Assembly: GCA_946965045.2 (NCBI GenBank)
Contig: OX337234.1
Location: 930,001 to 994,000, forward strand
Direction of reading: 5' to 3'
DNA length: 64,000 bases
Source of the DNA: Epithemia pelagica
Taxonomy: Eukaryota; Bacillariophyta; Bacillariophyceae; Surirellales; Surirellaceae
Part shown: positions 35,829 through 48,601 of the stretch, one piece after another
Position numbering within the stretch: the first letter of the stretch is position 1
How the letters are laid out: the number at the start of each line of letters is the position of its first letter
Made by a program: the position numbers and the translations under genes
The notes under the pieces: model-generated
What the model was told of the DNA's origin: nothing
The model's database searches: none
Seen by the model: the letters and a program-made list of their open reading frames with translations, nothing else

Positions 35829-37136
35829 TTATTGCAAGACGGTTTCATCCCGGATCTGGTCCTTGGTTGGGCGCTTGTTGTTGTCATGGCTGGTTGGTGG
35901 TGGCGGTTTGCAGGTTCCCGCCACGTGGTAAAAGGCTTGCACATTGGGTCCGACCAGGCCGGAAGCGGCGACTTTTTCCACCACGTGTCGAATATCGCGG
36001 ACGCGATGTGACACTCGAGGTCCCGTGCGTTGCAATTCCAACCCACAAATCTACAGTTGGTCGTACAAACTGCCGCGCGTGACACCGGCCACGGCTAGAC
36101 AAAACAGGGTATCGGCGGCCGTCCGGCCTCGGACATCGGTCCCCAAGGTTTGCTGCAATCGACGGTGCAGTTGATCCACGTGGGCCGTGACTACGGATTC
36201 GTCAATGGGTCGTTGCGCGTGCGATTCCGTCTGAAAATAGTCCAACAAGTGTTCTGCCAAGGCTCGACAGCCCAAATGCTGCTGCTTTTGCTGGGACGAA
36301 TCGAATAAGGGTTCCCACAATCCATTGTTGTTGTTGTTGTTGTTCTTGTCGGTGTCGACATTCGCGTCGTCGTGTGGTGCAATGATGGGTCGAATGGTCC
36401 AATCCACACCCGCAACAATCACACTACTGTTGTTGTGTTGGGCATTGGCGACGGCGACGGATGGTACCGAAAAGTGATGGCCTTGTTTGAGCAAATAGGT
36501 AAAGGGAGCCAGTGCTGGACCCAGGATACGACGACGAGTGGTTTGGGTGGTTTCGTCTTGCCCACCAAAGGAAGAAAAGCTTGTGCTTGTGCTTGATGGA
36601 GTGGCGTTTTGAATGGCCCGTTCCAAGACAAATAAACTTTGGGGTGCGGGGGAGACGAGCCCTTGCAAAATGCCATCCATGGCCGGGTCACTGTGAGGAT
36701 TGGCTGTAAAACTGGTTGCTTGCCAACAGGCTCGGAGATCCTTGGTCCACAAATCTGGAGCAGCAGGAGCAGGAGCAGTCGGGTCGTCGTCCTCATTGGA
36801 AGAGAAGAATCGAACACGTGTTGGTCTCGTTGGATTCCGGTGGACCGCCCCAACAGTAGAGGGCCAATGAGAATAACAGGACGACGGATGGCTTTTCCGT
36901 CGGTACTGTCGTTGATGGGCATGGATTGATGAATCCACGAGTAGTGGCACAAAGCAACTCGTGGTACCACCCATTATCACGTTGTGGTTGTGCCATGATA
37001 TGGATGGTGGACGACTCGCATCCTTACCATGACGGAGGATTCTCCTGCGGTATCCGGCGAATCCCCTATTAATACTCCTACTACTCGTCCAGCAGGCGGC
37101 CATTGATTGGAGGAGTGCCGGAAGGACATGGCGCAT
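35829..37136 (-). pseudogene. Unknown protein, divergent from cryptochrome copy C
   Basis: The ATG at 37136 gives a 361-residue frame that ends at a TAG (36051-36053) and then runs on in the same frame for about 73 residues to 35829. The N-terminus is basic, with serine and few acidic residues (RHVLPALLQSMAACWTSSRS), like a mitochondrial presequence. The interior has no domain I know; asparagine and glutamine runs come from CAA/AAC repeats. The start shares a 500-bp spacer with cryptochrome copy C in the divergent direction. Copy B has the same arrangement but only the first quarter of this gene. It may be an intact gene ending at 36051. Confidence 0.5.
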
Positions 37137-37636
37137 GGCCCGTCTCTTGTTGTGGTGAAAAGAAGCTCCCACAAGATCTCACAACAAAAAATGATTGCAA
37201 TGAGCGGTCGAGAAATGGTTTCTAATCCATACGAAACGCGACCTAGAAGCTGTACTCGTGCGAATGCGCGCCGGTCGTGATCATAAATGAGAGGATCGGT
37301 CGCACAAACAGACCGTGACTCATTCGGAAGAGAACACCACGCACGCATCGACACCACCATGACAAAGAGAGAATGAGACAGCGCATCTCAACATTCTCCA
37401 CAACGGCAAGCACCAAATGGTAACTGTTTTGTAGTAGCATTCAACGAAACGAAGCCGTTGTCACACGGAAATTACGCCAGCGGAAGAATAAAAGAAGACG
37501 AACATCTGTCAAAGTGTGGAAGCAATCATTCTTCACGACAACAGCAGCATCCATTGTGAGTTGCCTCTCGCTCCTCTCGGGTCGATCGTCGTCCTTTGCA
37601 ACCACCACAACAAGGCGAACAGCCGTGTGGCAGACC
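37137..37636. promoter_or_regulatory. Shared spacer between divergent genes
   Basis: This 500-bp spacer and its counterpart at 29617-30133 are alike and lie between the same pair of divergent genes, so they probably act as a two-way promoter. No core element is obvious. In-frame sequence upstream of both cryptochrome ATGs is open and similar, but contains no ATG. Confidence 0.35.
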
Positions 37637-39844
37637 ATGGGGATCTCCACCGATACAACGACGATGACAACGACAACGACGGAGAAGCAATATGACTTGT
37701 CCATTCATTGGTTTCGCAATGGATTGCGTCTGCACGACAATCCCTCTCTATTGGCGGCCAGTCAATCGTCCCACTCCGTCTTGCCCTTGGTCGTGATTGA
37801 TCCGGAAGCGCCCTTTGCACAAACCACACATCGTCGGGCCGGAATCCTGCGTGCCAATTTTGTCTTGGAAAGTTTGCACGCATTGAATACCCAACTGCAA
37901 CAACAACAACAAGAATTGCAATCCCAATTGTGCGTCGTTCTGGGAGATCCCCGAGAGGTTATTCCTCAAGTGGTGCAAGCCTTGAGTGCGCAAGCCTTGT
38001 TTTATGAAAAGGACATGGCCGCTCCCGTACGGGCCGTCGATCGACAAGTCCGCCAACACGTTCAGAAACTATCGTGTGACATTCGAGCCTTTGATTCTCA
38101 AACCTTGTTTCCCCTGGACACGTATTTAAGCAACTGCAAACAACAGGTACGTCGTTGGTTGTCGGGTTTGGAAAGGCAAAAGCAACGATTCCCAATTGTG
38201 CAATAAAAGGATATACCAACACAGTCTTGTTTGTTTCAACCGGCATCTCTCTCGCTGGCTCGCTCGACAATGATGAGGATTGCAGGTCGCTCCATCGACC
38301 TATGGTGGTTTTACCAAAATTTTTCAAAGGCTGACGGTCCCTCCCGAGGTGGAACCCGTGACCCAGCTGCCCCCTCCTCCGAGTCGGGACGAGTTGAGTT
38401 CCAAACTAGGGTTCCTCCTTCGTCGAGACTCTGACACTAGCAAGGAGAATAATGCATTTGCCATTCCTTCCTTAACCGATTTGGGATATACTAATACGGA
38501 ACAGCCGGAGGATGGATTGCAACACCGTGGCAAGGGTGGTTTCGACTTTATGGGTGGAGAAACGGCTGGTCTACAACTTTTGGAGACCATGATGCAACGT
38601 CATCAATGGGTCGCCACGTTTGAAAAACCCAAGACAAGTCCCAATGCCTTGACGGTCGATACGACCGGCTTGAGTCCCTGTAAGTGACAACCGAGCCGAA
38701 GGAATCCACTGCACCATGTGTGTGTGCACGCGCCGTACGTCCCCTCATGCTCCTGGCGTTTCACTTGTGTGTGTGTGCGTTTCCACTGTCTGTGTATTCT
38801 ATTCTAGATGTCAAACATGGCTGTGTGTCACCCTGTCGCTTTTTTCATGCCCTATCGGCCGTCTATACCAAGTTTCCCGCCCGGGAACGATCCAAACCCC
38901 CCGTCTCCTTGCATGGTCAACTCATGTGGCGCGAATACAACTATTTAATGGGCTACAGTACCCCGAATTTTGATCAAATGGTGGACAATCCCGTGGCGCG
39001 TCAAATTCCCTGGGACAATGATCCCGCCTTGCTCCAGGCCTGGCGGAATTCGCAAACGGGATATCCCTTTATCGATGCCATCATGACGCAACTACGGGAA
39101 ACGGGATGGATTCATCATTTGGCACGACATGCCGTGGCATGCTTTTTGACCCGAGGGGATTTGTGGCAATCTTGGGTACGTGCCGTAGTATAGTATGGTT
39201 GGTTCGTTTCGTTTCGGGTTGGTATATCTGCTGCATAACCTATTATGTGACGCATGATTGCCCTCGCATATAATAGGATTGTACGACCACACTCTCACTC
39301 ATCTCTTGTCTCTCGTCGTCACACACAGGAAAAGGGAGCAGAGGTCTTTGAAGAATTGTTAATTGATGCCGATTGGAGTATTAACAATTTCAATTGGCAA
39401 TGGCTATCGTGTACCGCACACTTTTATCAGTACTTTCGCTGTTATAGCCCCGTGGCCTTTGGCAAAAAGACGGATCCGTAAGTATACCGCCGGAGAGGCA
39501 AATTTGGTGTAGTCCTGTGGTCCCACTTGTTTTCATTACGACGCTTCTCACCACAAGCCACGCCAACGACAATACGACAGGAATGGCAATTACATTCGCA
39601 AATGGCTCCCTCAATTCAAGAACATGCCCAAAGCGTTTATCTATACACCGTGGGAGGCACCTATTGAGGTACAACGAAAATGCGGTGTTGTCATCGGAAA
39701 GGATTATCCACCGCCCATTTCTAGGTAATGTCGTCGTCGTGGTTTGTTCTCGGTGGGTTCTATGATTGGTGGCTCAATTTTCTGACGCCTTCTCTTCGAA
39801 CGACCCCCAGGTGGATCACAGTGTCATTTCCAAGGCCAATATGA
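37637..39844 (+). CDS. Animal-type cryptochrome/photolyase, copy C with altered 3' end
   Basis: Exons 37637-38146, 38286-38679, 38808-39175 and 39329-39477 match copy B with intact splice sites and motifs, including [12 protein letters not shown]. Exon 5 starts at 39581. The last intron's GTAAGT donor is deleted (CCCATTTCTAG where copy B has CCCATTGTAAG). The nearest usable donor is GTAATG at 39725; splicing from it to the acceptor before 39811 changes the frame and stops at 39844, giving about 532 residues. If the intron is retained, a TAA follows at once. Either way the basic tail of copy B is lost. The photolyase core should be complete. Confidence 0.8.
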
Positions 39845-39954
39845 GCCGCATGAAACAAGCCTACGACCAACAAAACGGCGCCATTGCTGCTCCATCCGCC
39901 GCTCCGAGAGAACCAGCACGAAACGAATCGGGCCGCAAACGACGGAGAACGTGA

Positions 39955-40594
39955 CGATGAAATATAACACAATGATGAGTGTCATTGTGCTCGCAAGTAT
40001 CTACTCATTAGATAGATGACACGGTTTATGAAAGGATTGCAAACCATTATACCAACAACAGAAATACAATAATAGAAAGACTCAAACCCTGATATTGGGC
40101 TGGGTGACCGAGGATTGGGAGGTGACTGTGATAGCAAATGAGTGAGGTTGTCTAGAGCAAGTTTTTCATCAGATACAAATCATGTTCTTTAGAGACACAT
40201 ATAGAAGCGCATCCATGTCTAGGATTCGTGCATAAGACGATTATAGGACCTACAACAACTACGGGCTATACCTCTATTCTATGAGTAGTAGGCACACAAC
40301 TTCGTCCTTCTTACTTGAGGGTGGCGTCAATGATAAAGATTATTGACACAAAAAGTGTTTGTTGCTGGACCTCGGGTTGTCGATGATGTATGCGAGGCAC
40401 TCGGCATTCCTCGCCATCCCACTGACGGTGGTGTGAAAATGCTGAAGACCGACCGGGACAACATGGATGTTAACCGTTTCGTCTTGGAAAATCAGCACGA
40501 ACACCTTAGTAACACCACACACGTATTCATGCTCCATGATCTTCTGTCGTTGAGTTTCAAAAAGATTCTTCCTCAAACTTCCGCACCTTCGAAC
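39955..40594. other. Intergenic region shared with 23190-23828
   Basis: No gene. Nearly identical to the spacer after copy A. It starts after the ancestral stop of the cryptochrome gene. Confidence 0.6.
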
Positions 40595-43162
40595 CTAGTT
40601 CTCCTCCTCCTCCTCCTCCTCGGCATCACGGAGTTGAAATGTGGATATGGTCGGTTCCAACATTTCACGAAACCAAACACGGGCGTGCTTGTAATGTGGA
40701 ATAGGGAATTCTGCATTACGCGGTGCGCGGAAGCTACACGCCATGATGCGATCACCTAGAGATATTGTTGCCGATGGATGATCTTGCCGTAATCTTGTCT
40801 CCAACAGACTGCGCAGGGCCTCCAAACCAGTGTAAGAGTATCCAGCTTTACCAACTTTGGGGCTGGAATCGTTGTTTTGAAATGTAATTCCGAGGGCCGC
40901 CCACCAGGATTTAATTTCTTCTGAACTCTCCTTTTTCTGATGATGTTTGCATTGAATCGTCACTAGCTCACCCGTCTTGCTGTTGTTGTCGAAAAGAAGA
41001 GCAAGGACATCCCCACCTTGTGCAGAAGCTGTTCCTTGGGAAAAGACAATGCACTCCCGAGCATCTTCTTGCCCGACCGAAAGGTTATGCAGCTCCATCT
41101 CCGATTGCTTTGCAAGCTTCTTTTTCAGATCCTTGATAACCGCGTCGGTAATATTGTCCTCACGTTTGTTGGACATTTGTGGCCATGCATAGCGTAGCGT
41201 GACACGCCGCGAACGATATCCTTGAATCTCCATTAAACGCTGGTAATGTAAAGCTGTCAACTCTTCAAACTCATTGCCAAATGAAGATCGGATAGGACAG
41301 GTTAAACCAAAACAGGACATGTATTTGAGAGCTGCTGAGGTACCGAACTTGAGAACAAGGCCCACTTGGAAGATCTCGTTTGAAGGCTTTCTGAGTTCTT
41401 TCACTTTCTCTCGCTCAATCTGTCGAATTTTCGAGACAGTTGCGTGTTCTCTCAGTGGTGGTCGAATCGCCGTCGAGAGATGATACACAAAGGATTCTGC
41501 CAACAACTCATCCCGCCTATTCGAGGACAAGTCACCCACAATAGTCTGGGTGACAAAGAACCTGACCCCGTAATCCATGAGTGGGCCAAACGATGCGATT
41601 GCCTTCAGTCTTTCCTCGTATCGTCTTGTCTTCGTTTGAGGATCAAAGTCACCGTCGACTGAGTGAAAACCTTGCCGAAGAACGGGGAGGATCCCTCTAA
41701 AGAACATTCTTGAGTTGGTCTGGAGAACTCGAGAGAACAGCCCGTTGGATACTGCCAGACTTATTTCTGGTTTTATGACGCCTGTCTTTTCAAGCTGCTG
41801 CAGATCTGGTCCTTTCATTCGAATTAGCCTACTATAGGCAGGGTTTGTTCCTACCTGATTGCCATCACGAATTAAATCCAAACCAGTGCCCACCAGGACA
41901 AGAATGATACGTTCCTTGACTAAACCATCCATCTCGCGGTACGTCTGCCTCACAGGGTCAATCAAACCCTCGACTAGATCAATATCCGTTGCCTCATCAA
42001 GAATCAGTGCAACCTTACTTGGCAATGCATCACTCGACCAACAACCCTCGCTCCATGATCGGGCGTTTGCATCGCCTTCACAAAATTTCTTGAAAGCTTG
42101 TTTGAGAATCTCCCTCGCCCATTTGTTTCGTGATACATCGAGCTTGGTCTTCAAGCTATCGATGACATCAATATGATTGCTGCTCTTTTCTTTGTGAACG
42201 TTTAGGACCCCCTGCAAAAACTTATGTATGTGTGGAAACTCGCTTTCTGGTTTCCTGGCGTAGACCTCGGAAACATCGGTCCTCTTACCCTCTCCTTTCT
42301 CCTCCTTCCTTCTTTCTTCGTCCCCTTTCTTGTCCTCTCTCTCATTCTCCCTTTGGTTTTTCCGCAAGCGTAGCAACATGTACAGTGGGGTAAAACCACG
42401 CTCCATTGATTCAAGGCAAGAAAATACAGATTTACCACTGCCGCTTTCTCCGGCCACCACCAACGCATACGATTTGTTGTTTTGGATGTTGCTGTCTAGA
42501 TTGTCAAATTCATTGACGCCATGAACTTGTACGTATTCCCTTTTCGTGGGGAGAACGCCGTTCTCATCGCTATCTTGGATAGGTAGGAGCTGCGACTCGC
42601 AAAATTTCTGGAATGCGTCCATGTTTCCCTTGATTCGACCTAGTTTCTTGTCGGCGGTGTACCTGGTGTACTCGTCTTTGTCTCGATAGAAGACAACGTC
42701 TTCATTGCTCTCAAAAGACACTAGTATTCTTTCTCCTTCGACGGCCGAATCGGTTGCCGCCACCAAGAGTTCATCTGGTGACCCATGGTTCTTTGCTTTA
42801 AAAATATGTTCCCCGTCAACAAGAACGGAAACCACATTCATCCACTTTTTGTCGTCCACCAGAGCATTCAACACATACTCTAGAAAATCTGGGTAACTCA
42901 AGGGTTGGTCGACGTTTGCTCTGCTGTGAACATTTACGTCACTGTCACTGCTGCAGCTGCTGCTGCCCTCATTGTCGATGCTACGACTATCGATAACATT
43001 GGCAATGTCGGCGTCTGGATTTCGAATCAATTTTTCCAGCAAGGAATACTCGTCGCCACTGAGGAACGCTTTCGCAGCATCGAGCTCTTTTTGCAGTGCC
43101 CCTGATTCTTTATCTAGTTCTTCCAAACGTTGCCTCTTGATAGGACGGTTCCCGTGCTGCAT
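40595..43162 (-). CDS. Crinkler-type NTPase-nuclease, intact copy
   Basis: An uninterrupted 855-residue protein starting at the ATG at 43162. Order: an N-terminal coiled header (LDKESGALQKELDAAKAFL, EYVLNALVDDKKW); a P-loop NTPase with GESGSGKSVFS near 245 and ALILDEATDIDLVEG as the Walker-B strand; a helical middle part; and a C-terminal domain with GGDVLALLFD and TIQCKHHQKK, which fits the D-(E/Q)xK signature of restriction-endonuclease-fold nucleases. NTPase plus such a nuclease is a known Crinkler (CR) effector layout that also occurs in free-living protists. The protein has no signal peptide, unlike the broken copy. Its start lies 37 bp from the left edge of Element A copy 2, so its promoter may be partly in that element. 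Role unknown. Confidence 0.65.
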   Translation of the reverse strand: MQHGNRPIKRQRLEELDKESGALQKELDAAKAFLSGDEYSLLEKLIRNPDADIANVIDSRSIDNEGSSSCSSDSDVNVHSRANVDQPLSYPDFLEYVLNALVDDKKWMNVVSVLVDGEHIFKAKNHGSPDELLVAATDSAVEGERILVSFESNEDVVFYRDKDEYTRYTADKKLGRIKGNMDAFQKFCESQLLPIQDSDENGVLPTKREYVQVHGVNEFDNLDSNIQNNKSYALVVAGESGSGKSVFSCLESMERGFTPLYMLLRLRKNQRENEREDKKGDEERRKEEKGEGKRTDVSEVYARKPESEFPHIHKFLQGVLNVHKEKSSNHIDVIDSLKTKLDVSRNKWAREILKQAFKKFCEGDANARSWSEGCWSSDALPSKVALILDEATDIDLVEGLIDPVRQTYREMDGLVKERIILVLVGTGLDLIRDGNQVGTNPAYSRLIRMKGPDLQQLEKTGVIKPEISLAVSNGLFSRVLQTNSRMFFRGILPVLRQGFHSVDGDFDPQTKTRRYEERLKAIASFGPLMDYGVRFFVTQTIVGDLSSNRRDELLAESFVYHLSTAIRPPLREHATVSKIRQIEREKVKELRKPSNEIFQVGLVLKFGTSAALKYMSCFGLTCPIRSSFGNEFEELTALHYQRLMEIQGYRSRRVTLRYAWPQMSNKREDNITDAVIKDLKKKLAKQSEMELHNLSVGQEDARECIVFSQGTASAQGGDVLALLFDNNSKTGELVTIQCKHHQKKESSEEIKSWWAALGITFQNNDSSPKVGKAGYSYTGLEALRSLLETRLRQDHPSATISLGDRIMACSFRAPRNAEFPIPHYKHARVWFREMLEPTISTFQLRDAEEEEEEEN

Positions 43163-43572
43163 GGTTGTCTGGATAAAGGTGGTTTTGTTGGTTTTGATAG
43201 GCAGAGATATGATTGGTCGAAAACCTCCAAAACCTATGTCGTTCCTACTATATTACTTAGACAAACCTTTGAAAACCTCCAAGGTTTTGAAATATTTGAC
43301 TATACATTAGACTAGAGTGACGAAGTAAGACAAGGTTTCCTACCATACAAATTAACGGAGTATCGGACTTAGGAATGGAGGGAATATGGAGGCAATTCAT
43401 CATGCCGATCCATCGGCACCCAAAATGGATCGACAATGAGGGTGCCGATAGAGCGCCAAAAAACTTCCTATCACTACGGCAAACGAAAAACAACAATCAA
43501 ACAAATTTTGCAATGGTCATAAACAGGGGATTATTACATGCATGGAAAAAAGCTAGCGCTTTAAAAAAAACC

Positions 43573-46500
43573 ATGGCAGGTGAAGGCCTTAATGGCAGCA
43601 GCAACAGCGCGGCCAAGAGGTTGAGCAACCCATACGTTGGATGGACACCGCAGCCACTACCACAAGCGATCCGCAACAGCACAGAACGGAATGAAACACG
43701 TGTTCCCACCGGCTTTCCTTTAGTTTCGGACTTATTTGGAGAGAGAGGAGAGAGGAAAATGGGAGTCCAAAGCCAAAAGCGAGTTACAAACAGTAGAGCA
43801 ATCCGCAGAAGACCAGAGCATCAGTACAAGTCATCAACAGCTCACAGTTGAAAGAAGGCTGACGATGAGGACCGCCCCTTTGACCCAGCTCAAGACTGCC
43901 CTGTCTGCAAGAGAGAGGCAGCAGGCAAGTCCCAACCACATCGAAAACATCACGATCTTTGCCCTTGTAGTAGAAGCAATCGCAAAAACCAAAAAGTATG
44001 CACAAAGTACATGAAGAAACTGACGGACGTGTTTGCATCGAACCAACAACGCCAGTCTCCCCTCAAACAGAAGGAGGCCGTCCAGCAGCAAGCGATGTAC
44101 ACTTTCTTTGTCCCTTCTCCTGATAGGAAAAGGAAGGCAAGTGACGACGACTCGAAACCGAAAGCAAAGAAGCTGAAACCACCCCCACAGGAGCAGATGA
44201 ATCTTCAACCACCACCTCCACCACAAAATGGCGGCAGTACAAATGACCCAATTGTTTTGGATGATGAATCCGAAATGAACAGGAACCTCTCTGTGGATCA
44301 GATGGAAGTAAATGAGACCGAATCTCCTCCCCTTGTTGCCTCGAATGTTGCGGCTGGAGTAACAGATACAACGCTTCCACCAATGGCAATGCCAACAGGT
44401 TCCCTTCTTACCATCGTTGAAGGGAGCTTGAGTGGAGATGGCAGTAAAAAAAGAAAAGAATCCCTGAACCCATCAGTATAGTTGCGGAGTTCATTTCAAA
44501 GATGTCGAAAGAGGATTTGGACTTGTGGTTTCCACCCCATAGTCTCAAGTTTGTAATCCCCAATGACAGGAGCTACGGTAGACCACTCAACCCCCTCTAC
44601 CATTCAGTCGAGGGTACGTCCCTTTATCATGTTCACTGGGAAGCCCATTTCCCCAATATCAGGATCCTTTGTCCGGATCCAACCTGCGACGGAGGGATAC
44701 TGAAACAAGATCGGACGAATTATTCCAAGAATAAGACTTTGATGCCCTTGTTTAATATGAGCGGACCGCCATCGTGGTGCATAGTGATGTCGTATGTTTG
44801 TCAGACATGTGGGTTGCGGTACAATGGCAATGATGGTCGTGTGCTTCTCACGTTACCCAAGTACGTGCGTAATGCATACCCCGTGGAGCCGAAGTATGCT
44901 GGAGCGGGCAACTGCCATCTCGACCTCGACTGTTGTCATGTTGTGCAAGAGAATATGGTAACGTACGGAAACGGCGAACAGCTTGCGCGATTGATTGCGA
45001 GCCGAGGAAGTAAGGACTACCTCCGTAGGTTCGCTGAGTATGTCTCTTTCATGAGCCATTACAATGCTCACAGCGACAACCCAGTCGCCCCTGCAGAGTA
45101 TCCCAGCTTTGAAGAGTTCATGCCAACCATGCCCCCAGCTGGTGATACGATTCGAGATCTGTTTGATGAAGCTTGCGCTTTGAACCTTACACCTTATGGG
45201 GTAAGCGATCATGATCGGTGTGTTTGCGAGATGTAATCAGTTGGAACCAACGCTTTCTTTGCCCAAGACCATACAATGGAGATGGTCAAGAACTTCACCA
45301 AGAAGCTTGGAGCGGCGGCCGCTTGGGATACAGCAACCGAAACCGGTGAAATCGCTTCCGTTGTATTGACAGGAGGCACTGGGGTGGCTGACATTGCGCA
45401 TGCCGCCGAGCAATTGGCCCGTCGACCACATTTCAATCCGGTTGCCATGTACAGTGACACGTACCCCGCTAAGGATGCGTTCTGGAAGATCTTGTTCGGT
45501 GCGGTACTCACTGGGCGACTCGGTTTGTACCATTTTCAGCAAAGGATCATCAAAACGCTTCGTCAGGGCCACATTGATTATCATAGAGCTTTGCGAGAAC
45601 TCTGCCATTGCATCTATGAGTGGGAGCCCGAGACGTACCAGGCATTGATACAGGCTCTTCGTGCAGGAAATATGGGTCGAGACAAGAAACCATTGTCTGA
45701 TCAAGATATCCTTGACATCGAAATGTCCAAGGATTTCCGTAAGAAGTATGGAAAGTTCTTCATGAAGAATATCAGGCCCCCTGATGTCATTCGACAGAAG
45801 CTTGAAGAATGGTTCTGTAATTACAAGGTTGATTCTTCCGATCCCATCGAACGACCTGGTCGCGGACGCCCCGATCCCATTACAGGAAAGAAGCTTTTCA
45901 CCGTCGATACCAAGACCGCCGTGGAAGAGCAGAAGAAGAATGCGGCACATATTCAGGACATTGTGCCTGTTCAGGATATGTATCGCGTTATCCCACCCAC
46001 GAAGACGACTCGTCATGGTTTGGCCGAGTACAGTTCGTTGCGATGTGAATCGAAACTCGAGGGGTTCCATGATCACCTTGCTCACTTCGGTAATGTTGGA
46101 ATGCGTTCTTCCTTGTGCGACAATGTCAACTTGTTAGGTACAACAATGTACTACACGAGAATCCGTCATCGGCTTCGTATGGCTGCAACACCAGTCGATG
46201 AACGGCCGAATGTTCCAGCATATTGGGCCAATAATCCCACATTTTACAACCATTCCGAGCTCGGTTACATCAACGATCTTGCGAAGGAGTCCGGATATCC
46301 AACAATTCCTTTCGAGTATGCTCGTGAGTTGCCTGAAGACAACGGCGAGCAGTTCTTTTCAGAGTATTGGATTCAGGAGCGAGCAAGGCAGGCTGCTTTC
46401 CAATCGTCTCCCTTAAATGATCGTTGTTACTGTGATCAGTGTGGAAATAATCCGGTTCCTCTTGTTCATGACAAGAAGAAATTGCCATTGCTCCCAAACA

Positions 46501-47054
46501 AGAATGGTCCATCTTCGAAGGAAGCGGACAGTGTTTGGTCCTCCCGTCTTATCGCGACACCAGTCAAATCGAAGAACGAAGAGACGCCCTCATCTGTGGA
46601 TGTCGTTACGAAGGCTGTGTTTGATTCTTCCAAGAAGGCATCACCATCCACTTCCTCCAAAAAGGCATCGTCCACATCCAGTTGCGATGATTCGTCTCCA
46701 ACTTTGGTTGACCTGTCTCCTGTTCCTCTATCGCCGCAAAAACTGTCTCCTGTGAAAGCTTCCCCTGATATTCCAGGTTGGAGTAACCAGCTTTACTGCG
46801 TGCCCGCCCAGATGGAGGGTAGTCATCCGCCGTTCCTTGTTCCTTGAGGTGGTTACCCGATGTTTGGCGGACCAGTGCCTCAGTATCCACAAGCACAAGG
46901 ATGGGGATGGGGAAATATTGCAGAAACGGCCCGTCCAAAGGCTCAGCATCAGGTATGCTGTCAGCCATTTCTTCAGTGGGCCTGTCGTCCCAACCGAAAT
47001 GGCCGTCCACCTCATGACAAGAGTTGTCCAAAGTCGAGCAAAGCCAAAAAGTAG
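43573..47054 (+). pseudogene. Element A transposase, full-length but with four breaks (copy 2)
   Basis: Read across the breaks this is a protein of about 1,160 residues. An N-terminal zinc cluster (CPVC, HHDLC) lies near 109-130, the acidic catalytic candidates near 566, 629 and 830, a serine/proline linker follows, and a C-terminal zinc motif (CC, then GRPPHD, then CPK) lies near 1129-1155. The breaks are TGA at 43849 (CGA in copy 1), a 1-base loss in an A run near 44450, TAA at 45234 (CAA in copy 1), and a TGA at about 46845. Copy 1 is free of all four. The final zinc motif also occurs in the relative at 54957-58295, so it belongs to the family. Confidence 0.8.
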
Positions 47055-47284
47055 GAAACTGGATTACGGCCGTCTCCGCGTTGTGTTTCATGCGGTGACT
47101 GTTTGCCATTTGCGATAGTAATACGAACGATAAAAGACAGAGTAGTGTTTGCCAACATGTTCTATCATGGTAAAAGTCAAGTTTCAAACTTGCCCGTTAG
47201 AAGAATAGCAGAATGGAGAGACTCGCTCATATCCATCGCTTTGGGAGCCGTGGGAAATGGTTGTCCACGTGCAAATGGTGCTTC

Positions 47285-48601
47285 TCAGTGGTGACTCCCA
47301 TGAGAAGAGCGGCGGTTGGAGGGAGCTGGTGTGGCTCCCCATCCACTACCACGAGGGGGAGCAGCGGAACCACGATGGGCCGTGTTGCTGTGAACCTGAG
47401 TCGTACCGGCTCGGGAGCCCGTTTCAATGTGAGTGGGAATAGTGGGTTCCCCACCTTCTTTGAGATCGGCCATCTTTTCCGTAGCCATACTCGTCACCCA
47501 AGCTCCGTTGATAACCACGGTGTAATGCTTTACACCTTCAGCCACAACCAACGGTGGTTTGATAAACGGTTTCGATGGTTGCGTTGGCTTCGCCGGCTCA
47601 CATTCTTGCTGTGGGACAGGGGTGAGTGAAGCCGGTTCCTCAGCGTTTTTGTCTTCCGAGGAAAGCGCCTCATCCTCCATAATGGAATTCTTCTTGGGAG
47701 ATTCATCCTTTTCGGCTTCCTCTTCAGAGGACTCGGACTCGTCGCCCCATACGCCTTCCTCGAGGTAGCCGTATTGGACGAGACGGTCTTCCGTCACTTC
47801 CCAGCTGATCGTTTCCTGTGCATCGTAGATCCAGTTTTGGACCAGGGCAAAACCATGGAACTTGTTCGGAAGAAACTTCTTTGGGTCATCCTTGCAGCGA
47901 CCAGGAGGAAGAAGTACCACAATCGGCAAGACGGGGCTTTTGTGTAGAATGTTAATGGGCTCTGTCAAGCACACCCATTGATAAAAGGGTTGTAGTGTGT
48001 GCTGGATCACGTTGTTCACGTTCTGTAGGAGGTTCAAACGATCCGCAATCTTCTTCGCTCCATGGTCACGTAGGTTTTGGAGCTCCGGAATCATGGAGCC
48101 TCCGCCACGGTCCGCTTTGTAAAACCACAAGCAATCGTCCATTGCCGAAGCAAGCCCGAAGGCCGCTGAGCAAGTGCGTTTCACCATAGAGGGGAAGGAA
48201 ATCGTTCGGGGAATATGGCGGTCAAGGATTTTGGCAAAAACCATGTTCTTGTCGGTTGATTCACCATTGCCTCCCTGGGAATCATCGTCGTCGATCAGCA
48301 TCTCGGCAAGCTTCTGAGCTGGTTTCTTTTCTTCCTCTTTTGAGGAAAATGCCCCCGCCTTCAGTGCTTTGGATGCTTCTTCCTTCGACACTTTCCTGAC
48401 GACGCCATCAGGGGAGCGGATTTCTACGAGTCTCACGGAGGAGCCTCCAGTGTCATCCGAAGCGTCGGACTCGCGTTTCTCAACACGGGTTTTCTTCTTT
48501 TTGGGAATCGTGTCGAGGGGCTCATCCTTTTGCGTGCCATCTTCCTTAGAAGCGGCGGCAGCGGGAGGCCTTTTCGGAGCGGCTTTGCGTTCACGTGCCA
48601 T
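47285..48601 (-). CDS. Element A companion protein (copy 2)
   Basis: The same protein as 15241-16602, starting at the ATG at 48601, with 438 residues. It stops at a TGA where copy 1 has TTA. Beyond that stop the frame stays open for about 35 codons, including a codon (AAA) that is a stop (TAA) in copy 1. So each copy has its own early stop and the ancestor was probably longer. The core is conserved between copies, with few differences, most of them silent or mild by eye. Function unknown. Confidence 0.6.
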   Translation of the reverse strand: MARERKAAPKRPPAAAASKEDGTQKDEPLDTIPKKKKTRVEKRESDASDDTGGSSVRLVEIRSPDGVVRKVSKEEASKALKAGAFSSKEEEKKPAQKLAEMLIDDDDSQGGNGESTDKNMVFAKILDRHIPRTISFPSMVKRTCSAAFGLASAMDDCLWFYKADRGGGSMIPELQNLRDHGAKKIADRLNLLQNVNNVIQHTLQPFYQWVCLTEPINILHKSPVLPIVVLLPPGRCKDDPKKFLPNKFHGFALVQNWIYDAQETISWEVTEDRLVQYGYLEEGVWGDESESSEEEAEKDESPKKNSIMEDEALSSEDKNAEEPASLTPVPQQECEPAKPTQPSKPFIKPPLVVAEGVKHYTVVINGAWVTSMATEKMADLKEGGEPTIPTHIETGSRAGTTQVHSNTAHRGSAAPPRGSGWGATPAPSNRRSSHGSHH

